DNA of 41,494 nt from Bacillota bacterium (GTDB taxonomy: Bacteria; Bacillota; Desulfitobacteriia; Desulfitobacteriales; JAJXUE01), in contig JAJXUE010000025.1 in the NCBI GenBank assembly GCA_021783135.1, positions 1-41,494 on the forward strand, written 5' to 3'. The stretch's first letter is position 1, and every line of letters begins with the position of its first letter. This document shows, one piece after another, positions 22,213-31,179 of the stretch. The position numbers and the translations under genes are program-made. The notes beneath the pieces are model-generated. The model was not told the origin of the DNA. It worked only from the letters and a program-made list of their open reading frames with translations, and ran no database searches.

Positions 22213-23433
22213 TTGAAGCGACCAGAGTTATTAGCACCGGCCGGTGACCCGGAAAAATTACAAATGGCAGTGCGCTATGGCGCTGATGCCGTATATCTGG
22301 CAGGCCCATCCTTTGGCTTACGGGCATTTGCCAGCAACTTTACGTTGGCGGAAATTAAAGCAGGTGTGGAGTTTGCCCATCAGCGGCGAGTCAAGGTTTA
22401 CGTTACGGTTAACATTTTCGCCCATAACCCTGATGTGAGGGAGCTGCCGGCTTATTTGGCCAGCTTGGCGGAAAGCAACGTGGACGGTATAATTGCCGCA
22501 GACCCCGGCGTTGTAGATCTTATTTTACAAAAGTTCCCTAGCCTGCCGGTACATTTGAGCACACAGGCCAATACTACTAATTACGCTAGCGCCAACTTTT
22601 GGTTTAGGCAGGGCGTCAAGCGGATTGTGTTGGCCCGGGAACTTAGCATAGCCGAAATTAGCGAGATGCGGGCCCAGACCCAGGGTGAATTAGAAATTTT
22701 TGTCCACGGGGCCATGTGTATGTCGTATTCCGGGCGTTGCTTGCTGAGCAACTATATGACAGGTCGCGATGCCAACCGGGGCGAATGCGCCCAACCCTGT
22801 CGCTGGGGCTATGCCTTGGTGGAGGAGAAGAGACCTGGACAGTACTTTGCCATTGAGGAAGATGCCAGGGGTACGTATGTTTTTAATTCTTATGACCTTA
22901 GCCTGCTCGAGCACTTGCCGCAAGTTGCAGCCCTAAATGTTGATAGCTTTAAAATTGAAGGCAGAATGAAGGGTATCAACTATGTAGCGACGGTAGTTAA
23001 GGCTTATAGGCAAGCCCTTGATCGTTATTTTGCCAACCCCCAGACATATATGTTTGACCAGGAGTGGGCCGCTGAAATCGGCAAGGTAAGCCACCGCGAA
23101 TATTCAACCGGCTTTTTGTTTGGCCGCCCAGGGGCTGAGGCGCAGAACTTATTGACATCAGGTTATCGGCGTGACTTTGATTTTGTCGGCTTGGTGTTGG
23201 CGTATGATCAAGCCCGAGGCATGGCACTAGTGGAACAGCGCAACAAAATTAGCGCCGGGGATGTATTGGAATTAACCGGACCGACGCAAGCCTCATTTGC
23301 CGTTACAGCCCATCAGCTATATGACGCAACAATGCAGGCTATTGACACCGCGCCACACGCCCAACAAAAGATTTGGCTTCCGCTGGAAAGGGCGGCCGAG
23401 GTATATAGTTTAGTGCGACGAGAAAAGAGATGA
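22213..23433 (+). CDS. trhP: U32 family protein, probable tRNA uridine 34 hydroxylase TrhP
   Basis: Peptidase-U32-like protein of 406 residues. The U32 signature is seen as EIFVHGAMCMSYSGRC. Cysteines 169, 176, 192 and 196 match the four that bind an Fe-S cluster in tRNA and rRNA hydroxylating members such as TrhP and RlhA. The N-terminal part opens with RPELLAPAGDPEKLQMAVRYG. In B. subtilis yrrN and yrrO encode a pair of such proteins; here there is one. TTG 22213 is used because GGAGG lies seven bases before it; the longer frame from 22153 only overlaps trmR. Prephenate would be the expected hydroxyl-group source in the known pathway. Confidence 0.87.
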   Translation: MKRPELLAPAGDPEKLQMAVRYGADAVYLAGPSFGLRAFASNFTLAEIKAGVEFAHQRRVKVYVTVNIFAHNPDVRELPAYLASLAESNVDGIIAADPGVVDLILQKFPSLPVHLSTQANTTNYASANFWFRQGVKRIVLARELSIAEISEMRAQTQGELEIFVHGAMCMSYSGRCLLSNYMTGRDANRGECAQPCRWGYALVEEKRPGQYFAIEEDARGTYVFNSYDLSLLEHLPQVAALNVDSFKIEGRMKGINYVATVVKAYRQALDRYFANPQTYMFDQEWAAEIGKVSHREYSTGFLFGRPGAEAQNLLTSGYRRDFDFVGLVLAYDQARGMALVEQRNKISAGDVLELTGPTQASFAVTAHQLYDATMQAIDTAPHAQQKIWLPLERAAEVYSLVRREKR

Positions 23434-23437
23434 GCTA

Positions 23438-23656
23438 ATGGTCAAGTCTCAGAGCATAATCCGGCTTAAAGTCAAGCCGAAAGATATAGCTTTTCTGGTT
23501 CAGGTCATAGAAGGTTATGGTCATATTGGCGTTGTAACCACCAGTGATCCCAAACTGGGAGAGGTGGTCATTCAGGTTACGCCGGATACGTACCTGGAAG
23601 CCCAGGGAATTGTGGCCAATTTACCGCTGGAGTATACGGTGCTAGACTGTAATTAA
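23438..23656 (+). CDS. DUF4911 domain protein
   Basis: A 72-residue protein with the pattern IIRLKVKPKDIAFLVQVIEGY and then IGVVTTSDPKLGEVVIQVTPDT. This looks like a small alpha/beta fold of the DUF4911 type. Function is unknown. It begins four bases after the trhP stop and ends the conserved cluster. No strong ribosome site is present beyond GAGATGAG, so translational coupling is likely. Confidence 0.75.
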   Translation: MVKSQSIIRLKVKPKDIAFLVQVIEGYGHIGVVTTSDPKLGEVVIQVTPDTYLEAQGIVANLPLEYTVLDCN

Positions 23657-23665
23657 AAATCGCTC

Positions 23666-23713
23666 AACGTAAAGCAAACCGCATGGTACTTACTGTGCGG
23701 TTTGCTTTACGTT
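23666..23713 (+). terminator. 18-bp perfect hairpin closing the housekeeping operon
   Basis: AACGTAAAGCAAACCGCA (23666-23683) is exactly complementary to 23696-23713 across a 12-base loop. There is no T run after it, so it may stop transcription inefficiently or act as a 3' stabiliser. Confidence 0.6.
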
Positions 23714-23784
23714 ACGAAATCTAAGCAAGAGTATCCACTTCCTAGGCAGCCAGCTGCAGATGTGCTATACTTAAATTCTATCTA

Positions 23785-23816
23785 GGTAATTTAAGTAAAC
23801 TTGGTAATTCAAGTAA
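23785..23816. promoter_or_regulatory. Tandem 14-bp repeats before the GntR gene
   Basis: GGTAATTTAAGTAA (23785-23798) and GGTAATTCAAGTAA (23803-23816) differ at one base and repeat with an 18-base period. The second lies in the inverted repeat ACTTG-x6-CAAGT (23799-23814). They lie between a possible -10 (TATACT, 23766-23771) and the start codon. Autoregulatory operator sites are suggested. Confidence 0.5.
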
Positions 23817-23851
23817 TTTAGTTAGTAGACCGGGAGTTGAGATGATTAGTA

Positions 23852-24571
23852 ATGGACATTCAACCAATCAAAAGTAAACGCATGACTGAGATTATCTTGG
23901 AACAAATAAAAAACCTGATTGTTGATGGTCAAGTCGCCCCCGGCGATAAACTGCTTACTGAAAAGGAATTATGCGAACGGCTGCAAGTCAGTCGTACTTC
24001 TGTACGTGAAGCGCTCTCCGCTCTGAACTTAACAGGAATTCTAGATATTCGTCAAGGTGAAGGTATTTATATCAAAGAGCCAGCCTCTAATTCTATTATT
24101 GAACCTCTGGCGTTTATTCTATTGTTGGAAAAAGATAAGCTACAGAGTATCCTAGAAGTGCGTAAAGCGCTGGAAGTGGAAGCGGTTGGCTTGGCGGCCG
24201 AACGCAGGGATGAGAGTGACTTGGCGCAACTCAAAGAGCTCGTTGAGAAGATGGCCGCTTCATCTGCTGCTGATATTAGTGAGAAGCTGGATTTGGAATT
24301 TCACTTGGCCTTGGCCCAGGCGAGCAAGAACCCTTTGATCAACCGTTTAATGAATACTGTCCAGGAGATCATGGGACAGACACTTAAAGTTACGCGCGCC
24401 CTATGGATTTCGGCCACCGCTGGCACCACGCAACGCTTGTATGAAGAACATCGTGATATTTATTTGGCGATTGCATCCGGCGACAGAGAGCAAGCCCGGG
24501 CCATAATGTATGATCACCTACGCAAAGTAGGGACTGAATTGGAGCGCTATTACACAACCCATAAAATCTAG
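23852..24571 (+). CDS. GntR-family regulator, FadR/LldR subfamily
   Basis: A 239-residue regulator. The N-terminal winged helix is ~8-75 with PGDKLLTEKELCERLQVSRT and SVREALSALNLTGIL. The C-terminal FCD domain is ~95-225 with the metal-ligand pattern DLEFHLALAQASKNPL (Asp, His) and later histidines in EEHRDIYLAI and YDHL. FCD regulators answer to carboxylic acids, and the neighbour is an L-lactate permease, so lactate response is the likely role. ATG 23852 follows GGGAGTTGAGATG. A FadR-like palindrome lies between it and the permease gene. Confidence 0.9.
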   Translation: MDIQPIKSKRMTEIILEQIKNLIVDGQVAPGDKLLTEKELCERLQVSRTSVREALSALNLTGILDIRQGEGIYIKEPASNSIIEPLAFILLLEKDKLQSILEVRKALEVEAVGLAAERRDESDLAQLKELVEKMAASSAADISEKLDLEFHLALAQASKNPLINRLMNTVQEIMGQTLKVTRALWISATAGTTQRLYEEHRDIYLAIASGDREQARAIMYDHLRKVGTELERYYTTHKI

Positions 24572-24596
24572 CTGACTTAAGCTGTTGTCACTGCTT

Positions 24597-24631
24597 AAAC
24601 TTCCTCCCTCAATTGGGTGAGAAGTTTTTTT
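24597..24631 (+). terminator. Terminator after the GntR gene
   Basis: AACTTC-CTC near 24598 pairs with GAGAAGTT with one bulged C, and an inner CCC/GGG pair; seven T follow at 24625-24631. Confidence 0.75.
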
Positions 24632-24914
24632 ATTGTGCCCAAGTTTAATAGTGCACTAATAATCCTCACCATGGATGGAAATAAATAAAGTGGACGAAAA
24701 TTTTAAAATTTTTTTACAGATAAGCAGGAATATACAGAAAATTGACGAAACATATAGCGTAGTACAACAGTTGACCGATACACCTGATGGTCAGACCAGA
24801 ATTGAGTCAGAGAGGAGGCTTACCTGAGACTAGAGTGGATTATAAAGAGCAAGGGGTTTATAAGGACTTATAATTAAAAAAATTTGGCTCAAAATACGGA
24901 GGAGGTTTTCACTT
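24632..24914 (+). promoter_or_regulatory. Leader region of the lactate permease with a FadR-like operator
   Basis: This 283-base stretch has no gene. It holds the exact palindrome TGGTCAGACCA at 24788-24798, which matches the core known for FadR-type GntR operators. There is also a 7-bp inverted repeat TTATAAG-GA-CTTATAA at 24858-24873. TTGACG (24742-24747) is a possible -35, but no good -10 is found at the right distance. GGAGGAGG at 24899-24906 is the ribosome site. Confidence 0.6.
24788..24798. promoter_or_regulatory. Putative GntR (FadR-type) operator
   Basis: TGGTC-A-GACCA is an 11-bp perfect inverted repeat 117 bases upstream of the permease start. It is the expected binding form for the adjacent FCD-type regulator, inferred from the family. 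Confidence 0.6.
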
Positions 24915-26555
24915 ATGCCATGGAATCAAGTATACGCCCCAGTGGGCGGTAGCCTAGTTGCCTCGGCGCTAGTTGCAGCGATACCCATCATTCTCTACCT
25001 CGTGTTGTTGGCTGTAGTGCGTATGAAGGGACATACTGCCGGTATTATTACGTTGTTAGTCGCCATAGCCATTGCTGTAGCTGCGTACGGCATGCCGCTT
25101 GGTACCGCAGTGTCTGCCAGTTTATTTGGCGGATTCACGGGACTTTGGCCAATCGCCTGGATTGTTGTGACTGCAGTTTTCCTGTACAAGATAACGGTGA
25201 AAACAGGGCACTTTGATTTGGTTAAAGATTCTATCGCCGGTTTGACCAATGACCGTCGACTGCAAATGTTACTGGTTGCTTTTTCCTTCGGTGCGTTCTT
25301 AGAAGGTGTTGCCGGCTTTGGTGCGCCTGTAGCTATCGCGGCTGCAGTTTTGGTAGGACTGGGCTTTGACCCACTCTATGCTGCAGGTCTTTGCTTGATC
25401 GCAGACACAGCGCCTGTTGCTTTTGGCGCTATCGGTGTACCAATTACCGCCGTAGCCGGTGTGCTGCATATGAATGCTAACACCATAGGGGCTATGGTCG
25501 GGCGCCAATTGCCTTTCGTTTCATTTCTTCTACCGTTTTATTTAGTGTTTGTAATGGCGGGGTGGAAGCGGATGGTAGAAGTTCTTCCCGCGCTTTTTGT
25601 CAGCGGTGGTTCTTTCGCCTTAACTCAATTTTTAGTTTCTAACTATATGGGACCGCAATTACCTGACGTATTATCTGCTTTAATCAGTCTTGTTTGTTTA
25701 ACTTTACTGCTTAAAGTTTGGCAGCCTAAAACAGAATTTCACTTTGCGGATGAGTCACCAGAAGTAAGGGAAAAACATAAGAAACATTCTAGTAACGAGG
25801 GTGTGTTTGTTGCCTGGCTTCCCTATCTCGTTCTCACAGTGACCATTGTGCTTTGGACATTAGCCCCAGTCAAAAAGATTTTGTCTAAAGCTACCATCGC
25901 AATTCACTGGCCTGGGTTAGACAAAATGGTGTATAAAGTAGCTCCGGTTGTGGCAAAGCCAGCGGCCATTGCTGCAGGCTATAACTGGGACATTTTGGCG
26001 GCTACTGGAACAGCTATTTTGCTGGCTGCGTTTATCAGTATGTTTATTATTAAAATGTCGTTTGGTACCTGGCTCAAGACATTTGGTGAAACTCTCCATG
26101 AATTACGCTTTGCGCTTTTAACGATTGCTATCGTTGTGGCCTTCGGCCAATTAGCTAACTTTTCCGGTATGAGCGCATCAATGGGTCTCGCGTTCGCTAA
26201 GTTAGGGCACTTCTTCCCGTTCGTGGCTCCGATATTAGGCTGGATTGGCGTATTCCTGACAGGCAGCGATACTTCTTCTAACTTACTGTTTGGTGGCTTA
26301 CAACAAGTAACTGCGCAACAAATTGGTATCAACCCGGTATTGACTGTTGCAGCTAACTCCTCTGGTGGCGTAATGGGCAAAATGATTTCGCCGCAATCCA
26401 TCGCCGTAGGTACTTCTGCGACCGGATTGGTCGGACAAGAAGGAGCGCTTTATCGCTTTACGATTAAACACAGCGTATTTTTCCTGTTGATTGTCTGTGT
26501 AATCGTCTTCTTGCAAGCGTACGTGGTTCCTTGGATGATTCCTGCTGTGAAATAA
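24915..26555 (+). CDS. lctP: L-lactate permease (LctP/LldP family)
   Basis: Integral membrane carrier of 546 residues with about 13 hydrophobic segments, the usual size of the family. Motifs include the start MPWNQVYAPVGGS, SFGAFLEGVAGFGAPVAIAA, IADTAPVAFGAIGVPI and, near the end, GSDTSSNLLFGGLQQVTA and NSSGGVMGKMISPQSIAVG. It should take up lactate (or glycolate) with protons. ATG 24915 lies after GGAGGAGG. It is a single gene between two terminators; no lactate dehydrogenase genes are in the window. Confidence 0.95.
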   Translation: MPWNQVYAPVGGSLVASALVAAIPIILYLVLLAVVRMKGHTAGIITLLVAIAIAVAAYGMPLGTAVSASLFGGFTGLWPIAWIVVTAVFLYKITVKTGHFDLVKDSIAGLTNDRRLQMLLVAFSFGAFLEGVAGFGAPVAIAAAVLVGLGFDPLYAAGLCLIADTAPVAFGAIGVPITAVAGVLHMNANTIGAMVGRQLPFVSFLLPFYLVFVMAGWKRMVEVLPALFVSGGSFALTQFLVSNYMGPQLPDVLSALISLVCLTLLLKVWQPKTEFHFADESPEVREKHKKHSSNEGVFVAWLPYLVLTVTIVLWTLAPVKKILSKATIAIHWPGLDKMVYKVAPVVAKPAAIAAGYNWDILAATGTAILLAAFISMFIIKMSFGTWLKTFGETLHELRFALLTIAIVVAFGQLANFSGMSASMGLAFAKLGHFFPFVAPILGWIGVFLTGSDTSSNLLFGGLQQVTAQQIGINPVLTVAANSSGGVMGKMISPQSIAVGTSATGLVGQEGALYRFTIKHSVFFLLIVCVIVFLQAYVVPWMIPAVK

Positions 26556-26590
26556 GGCTTCAGCAAGGCCGCTAATTAGATGATGCAACA

Positions 26591-26625
26591 AAAAGGCACG
26601 GATTGTTTTTCAATCCGTGCCTTTT
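26591..26625 (+). terminator. Terminator after lctP
   Basis: AAAAGGCACGGATTG (26591-26605) is fully complementary to 26611-26625 around TTTTT; the stem ends in TTTT. The symmetric A and T ends would allow function on both strands. Confidence 0.9.
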
Positions 26626-26761
26626 CAGTGCGTTACGCCTGGTAGCAGGGATTCGGTATGGGCGCCGCAATTATGCCCATGAGAAGGAATTCGTCGAAAT
26701 TTGTGGAATTCGAGAAGAAGTTAGCAACTTGAGTTTTTGCAACAAAAGATAAATGTAATCA

Positions 26762-29700
26762 GTGGCGGTGAAGAATTTGAAGTTCAAGAAATACATACTG
26801 CTTTTTTTAGGTATATTGACTGTCGCGCTTGTACTTTGTGGTGCCACTTACGCATTAAACAAGCAACATTACGCACAAACCGCAGTGTACAATGGTACGC
26901 TGGATTTGAGCGCTTGGAATCCGAACACTCAAGCTGTGCTAAATCTTAATGGTCAATGGGAGTTTTACTGGCACAAGCTCCTCACCTATCGTGATTTTAA
27001 AGATAGCCACCCCAAGCCGGACTTATTAGCTGAAGTGCCCGCAGTATGGAATTATTATCAGCTTAAAGGGAGGAATTTGCCCGGGTTTGGCACAGCAACC
27101 TATCGGTTGAAGGTCAGTCATGCCCCAGTAGGGCAAGCCTTGGCCTTAAGAATGTCCACCGTTGCAACTGCATACCGGTTGTTTTTGAATGGAAAACTGC
27201 TGGCCTCTAACGGTAAAGTTGGGCCGGACAAGCAGTCTTATAAGCCGGAATACCGCCCGATGACGGTTGAATTTACCCCGCCGACTAGGAACTTTGAGCT
27301 TATCCTCCAAGTGGCCAATTTTTCTTACGCTCGCGGTGGGGCCTGGTATTCCATCTATTTTGGTTCTGTCCAAGGTGTCAGAGGGCTTGAGCGGTTAATC
27401 ATCTACAAAGATATGGTTTTAATCGGAGCTTTCTTAATTATGGCGCTTTATTATCTCAGTATTTACTTGATGCGCCGTGAGGAGAAAAGCAACCTGTATT
27501 TTGTGCTTCTGTGTCTTATCGCTAGCGTGCGAGTCATGATCTACGGCGACTATTCCATCAACTGGATATTTCCCTGGATAGGCTATCACTTCGGCGTAGT
27601 GCTCGATTACATCACGTTATATTGGTTCCCGGTCGTGTTTGCCTTGCTAATCGGTGAGCTGTTTCCCGAACAAACCTCACAAAAAATCTTGAAAATCTTC
27701 GTGGTTTATGCCTCTGTCATGTCCTTGATCACTGCGTTTGCACCAGTAATCCTATTTACCAGTCTAAGTTACCTCATCGAAGCCCTGCTGCTGGTCATTG
27801 TCTTTTATACACTGCTCTGCACGGTAAAAGCTTATCCCAAAGCTAAATGGGATGCTACACTAACGCTGTCCGGTGCTTTGGTAGCCGGGTTGGTCGGCGT
27901 GCATGATGTGCTTTATCAGAACAACCTTATATCCTCCAGATTCGGAGAATTTTCCTCCTTGGGTTTGCTGATTATTCTTTTCTTACAGGCCTTTATCCTA
28001 GCCAAACGTTCTTCTGAAGCTTTTAAGGAGGCCAAGTCGTTGGCTGAAAAGCTGATGAAGCTGGATAAATTGAAGGATGAATTTCTCGCTAATACTTCCC
28101 ACGAATTGAGAACTCCGCTTAATGCCATGATTGCCATTGCAGACGGAATATCCAGAGGAACAGAAGGAGAAATGAACGAAGGGCAGATTGCGAGCCTGAA
28201 CCTGGTCGTTGCCAGTGGGCAACGCCTTGCCAATCTTATTAATGATATTTTGGATTATGCAACACTCAAAAATTCGGATTTGAACATGGACTTTGAGGCT
28301 GTGAACCTTAAACCTGCGGTCGATAATGTATTTAATCTGCTCCGCCGCTCTAATCATATAGAGGAAGTACAGCTGTTGACTAAGCTTCCGGCTGACCTTC
28401 CGGCTCTTTATGCGGACCAAAAAAGATTGCTGCAGATTCTGTACAATCTAATCGGCAATGCCATCAAATTTACGGAAATAGGCTATATCAAAGTTTCGGC
28501 GGTGCGAGTGAGTGCCGGTGTGGAAATTTGTGTCGAGGATACGGGCAGAGGCATACCGCAAGACCAACTTGACAGTGTATTTGAATCCTTTCACCGCCTC
28601 GAAACGGCTCTTACCCGCAAAAGCCAAGGAACAGGTCTGGGGCTTGCCATTACAAAATATCTAGTCGAAGCGCACGGGGGCAAAATCAGGCTTGAGTCTG
28701 AAGCCGGGATGGGCGTAAAAGTTTATTTTACCCTGCCTGTAGCGAAGGAAACGGCTAAAGAAAAAGCATGGTACGCTGACTCGTTTGAGACAAAAATCGC
28801 CGCGACCGCAACCGAGGCAAAGTATAAGGAAAATTTTTGTTACAAGCATAAGGCTGACGGACCGCAGATCATCCTGGTTGATGACAATGAAACGAATCTC
28901 ATGGCTCTAGCCGGTATTTTGCAGCTGCAAGGGTACGCCATTACAGCAGTTACCTCGCGGGAGACGTTTTTTGCGGAATTTAAAGCCACAAGCGATATAG
29001 CGCTTGTCATTTTGGATGTCATGCTCTCAGGACAGTCCGGCTATGAGCTTTGCCGGGAAATCAGAACGAGATACTCTCTGGCTGAGCTGCCGGTGTTATT
29101 GCTGACTGCCAGGACTACAACAGCGGATCTTGTGCTCGGTATGGAATCCGGTGCCAATGATTACCTGGGCAAACCCTTTGATACTGAGGAACTATTAGCC
29201 AGAGTAAGGACGCTGGTTCAGCTCAAAGTAACGGGAGATCAGGTCAAGGTCTCTGAGTTAGCGTTTTTACAGGCGCAGATCAAACCGCACTTTTTATATA
29301 ATACCTTAAATACCATTGTGTCAATTTCACTCTATGACATGGACAAAGCCAGAAATTTAATCATGGAGTTGGGAAATTACTTGCGCAGGAGCTTTGACTT
29401 TCGGGATTTGAGTCAGCTTGCGCCCTTGAAAAATGAATTAGAGATTGTCAAAGCGTACCTAGAGATCGAAAAGGCCCGTTTTGAAGAAAGAATAGAAGTT
29501 ACTTATAGTTTGACTGAGGATCGGGAGGCCTTGGTTCCGGTTCTGGTACTGCAGCCGATTGTTGAAAATGCTGTCATTCACGGCATACTGCCTAAGACTG
29601 AAGGTGGCTGGGTTAAAATCACAATTGCTAAAGATGCAACTGCTTTTCATTTTATGGTGGAGGATAATGGCGTCGGCATCGAAGCCGCTAGCGAAATGAG

Positions 29701-29863
29701 TGTGCTTAACCGTAAAACAGACAGTGGGGTCGGGCTGGCGAACATTGGTAAACGCTTAAAGAAACTTTTTGGAGCTGGATTGCAGATAACCAGCCAACCC
29801 GGGAAAGGAACTACGGTTACCTGGAGTGTTCCCATCATACGGAGGGAGAGTGAACTGTCATGA
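26762..29863 (+). CDS. Hybrid sensor with 7TMR-DISM input, HisKA kinase, receiver and LytS-type kinase
   Basis: A 1,033-residue membrane sensor. Order: signal-anchor helix (~8-30); extracellular galactose-binding-like DISM sensor (~45-215, LNGQWEFYW, TAYRLFLNGKLL); seven membrane spans (~220-420); HisKA with phosphorylatable His447 in NTSHELRTPLN; a first ATPase domain with LYNLIGNAIKF, DTGRGIP and GTGLGLAI; a receiver with Asp752 in VILDVMLSG; then a LytS-type kinase with His843 in QIKPHFLYNTLN and a second ATPase domain (PIVENAVIHGI, EDNGVGI, GVGLANIGKRL). Both kinases keep their ATP motifs. The start is uncertain: GTG 26762, GTG 26768 or TTG 26777, none with a strong ribosome site. The stop overlaps the regulator start (ATGA). 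A sugar or glycan signal is suggested by the DISM fold only. Confidence 0.9.
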   Translation: MAVKNLKFKKYILLFLGILTVALVLCGATYALNKQHYAQTAVYNGTLDLSAWNPNTQAVLNLNGQWEFYWHKLLTYRDFKDSHPKPDLLAEVPAVWNYYQLKGRNLPGFGTATYRLKVSHAPVGQALALRMSTVATAYRLFLNGKLLASNGKVGPDKQSYKPEYRPMTVEFTPPTRNFELILQVANFSYARGGAWYSIYFGSVQGVRGLERLIIYKDMVLIGAFLIMALYYLSIYLMRREEKSNLYFVLLCLIASVRVMIYGDYSINWIFPWIGYHFGVVLDYITLYWFPVVFALLIGELFPEQTSQKILKIFVVYASVMSLITAFAPVILFTSLSYLIEALLLVIVFYTLLCTVKAYPKAKWDATLTLSGALVAGLVGVHDVLYQNNLISSRFGEFSSLGLLIILFLQAFILAKRSSEAFKEAKSLAEKLMKLDKLKDEFLANTSHELRTPLNAMIAIADGISRGTEGEMNEGQIASLNLVVASGQRLANLINDILDYATLKNSDLNMDFEAVNLKPAVDNVFNLLRRSNHIEEVQLLTKLPADLPALYADQKRLLQILYNLIGNAIKFTEIGYIKVSAVRVSAGVEICVEDTGRGIPQDQLDSVFESFHRLETALTRKSQGTGLGLAITKYLVEAHGGKIRLESEAGMGVKVYFTLPVAKETAKEKAWYADSFETKIAATATEAKYKENFCYKHKADGPQIILVDDNETNLMALAGILQLQGYAITAVTSRETFFAEFKATSDIALVILDVMLSGQSGYELCREIRTRYSLAELPVLLLTARTTTADLVLGMESGANDYLGKPFDTEELLARVRTLVQLKVTGDQVKVSELAFLQAQIKPHFLYNTLNTIVSISLYDMDKARNLIMELGNYLRRSFDFRDLSQLAPLKNELEIVKAYLEIEKARFEERIEVTYSLTEDREALVPVLVLQPIVENAVIHGILPKTEGGWVKITIAKDATAFHFMVEDNGVGIEAASEMSVLNRKTDSGVGLANIGKRLKKLFGAGLQITSQPGKGTTVTWSVPIIRRESELS

Positions 29864-30954
29864 TCAAGGCCGTGCTGATTGATGACGAAAGACCTGCACT
29901 GCACGTTTTAGAGTATTTTTTAAAAGACTATCCGGAAATCGAGATTAGTGGGATCTACACAAATCCGTTAGAGGCAATTGACGCAATCAAGCGTTTGCAA
30001 CCGCACGTGGCTTTTATCGATATCAATATGCCGCAACTGCAGGGGATTGATGCGGCAGCGAGAATTCTTGATGCCAGTGCGGGAACCGATATAGTATTTG
30101 TAACGGCGTTTGATCAATATGCCATTGAAGCCTTTGAACTCTATGCGCTGGATTATATGTTAAAGCCTGTCAACAAGGAACGGCTGGAGCGCACCGTGGA
30201 ACGCTTGAAAAAGAAAAAACAGCCCTTGCTGCAGGCAGTTGCAAGTAGTTCCTTAAAACTGCAAATACGCAGCTTTGGGAGGTTTCGGATCAGTTGGGAA
30301 AACCGGGAGCCGATCAAGTGGCGGGCGGGTAAGACCAAGGAGTTGTTTGTGTTTTTACTGCACAATCATAACCGGCCTATTTCCAAGGATGTGTTGCTGG
30401 ACACGTTATGGCCGGAAGAAAATACGGAAAAATCGATCAAGCAGTTGTATAACGGCATTTATTATATTCGGAAGGCTTTGGAAGCCTATGGAGTGAAAAG
30501 AACGCTGCTTAGCATCGATAGTGACTACAATATGACGTTGGGGGATGTCGAATGGGATGTCCAACGCTTTGATGAACTGGCTCAAAGCAGTCATTTTTTA
30601 CAACTGGCAGACCTGAAGAAAATTGAAGAAATTTATACGCACGATTATCTGGCAGGTGAGTTCTATGCCTGGTCAGATCTTGAACGAGAACGGTTAGCGC
30701 GAACCTATGAAAAATGTATTCTGAGGCTTGCCCAAATACTGCTCGAAGCAAAGGAATATGATCAGACGGAGGAACTGTTACGCAAGGCCTTTCGTAAAAA
30801 TCCATATAATGAAAATGTAACTGAGCTTTTGCTGAAGCTTTTCCGGCAAACCCATAATCAAGGCGAGGCTCTAAAGCATTTTAAAACCTATGCTGAAATA
30901 TTAATGAAGGATTTGGGTGTTCTGCCTGTCGAAGGGCTTAAGGAATATTTGTAG
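29860..30954 (+). CDS. Response regulator with receiver and SARP-like (winged helix plus BTAD) output
   Basis: A 364-residue regulator. The receiver (1-~120) has acidic Asp8-Asp9, phosphoacceptor Asp54 in FIDINMPQL, T/A in VTAFDQYAIEAF and Lys in YMLKPVNKER. The next part (~135-225) is an OmpR-type winged helix (IKWRAGKTKELFVFLL, SIKQLYNGIYYIRKAL), and ~240-360 is a helical bacterial transcriptional activator domain. This layout is that of SARP-like regulators fused to a receiver. It overlaps the sensor gene by four bases, so the two form a cognate pair. The likely phosphodonor is the LytS-type kinase. The target is unknown; the next gene, the giant surface protein, is the obvious candidate. 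Confidence 0.92.
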   Translation: MIKAVLIDDERPALHVLEYFLKDYPEIEISGIYTNPLEAIDAIKRLQPHVAFIDINMPQLQGIDAAARILDASAGTDIVFVTAFDQYAIEAFELYALDYMLKPVNKERLERTVERLKKKKQPLLQAVASSSLKLQIRSFGRFRISWENREPIKWRAGKTKELFVFLLHNHNRPISKDVLLDTLWPEENTEKSIKQLYNGIYYIRKALEAYGVKRTLLSIDSDYNMTLGDVEWDVQRFDELAQSSHFLQLADLKKIEEIYTHDYLAGEFYAWSDLERERLARTYEKCILRLAQILLEAKEYDQTEELLRKAFRKNPYNENVTELLLKLFRQTHNQGEALKHFKTYAEILMKDLGVLPVEGLKEYL

Positions 30955-31006
30955 CCGGATACTTTCTGGGCCATTCCCTTGCTACCAAAGAGAACATCGA
31001 ACAAAG

Positions 31007-31044
31007 TACACAAACCATAAATTGACGGATTTATGGTTTGTGTG
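31007..31044 (+). terminator. Hairpin after the regulator gene
   Basis: CACAAACCATAAAT (31009-31022) is fully complementary to 31029-31042, with two more weak pairs. Only GTTAGTTTTGG follows, so the T run is poor; partial read-through into the surface-protein gene is possible. Confidence 0.65.
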
Positions 31045-31179
31045 TTAGTTTTGGTGAAATTTTGATGAAAATAATTTTATATACTTAATTGGGGTCTTAT
31101 AATTTAGCATAACTGTCAAAATGAAAAAGGAAAAACTCCGGGAGATTTAACAAATTATTACGGGAATGGAGTGGGTTTT

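Noticed and set aside
23785-23816. CRISPR-like direct repeats
   Set aside because: Only two 14-base copies with a 4-base gap, located before a regulator gene; operator sites are the better explanation.
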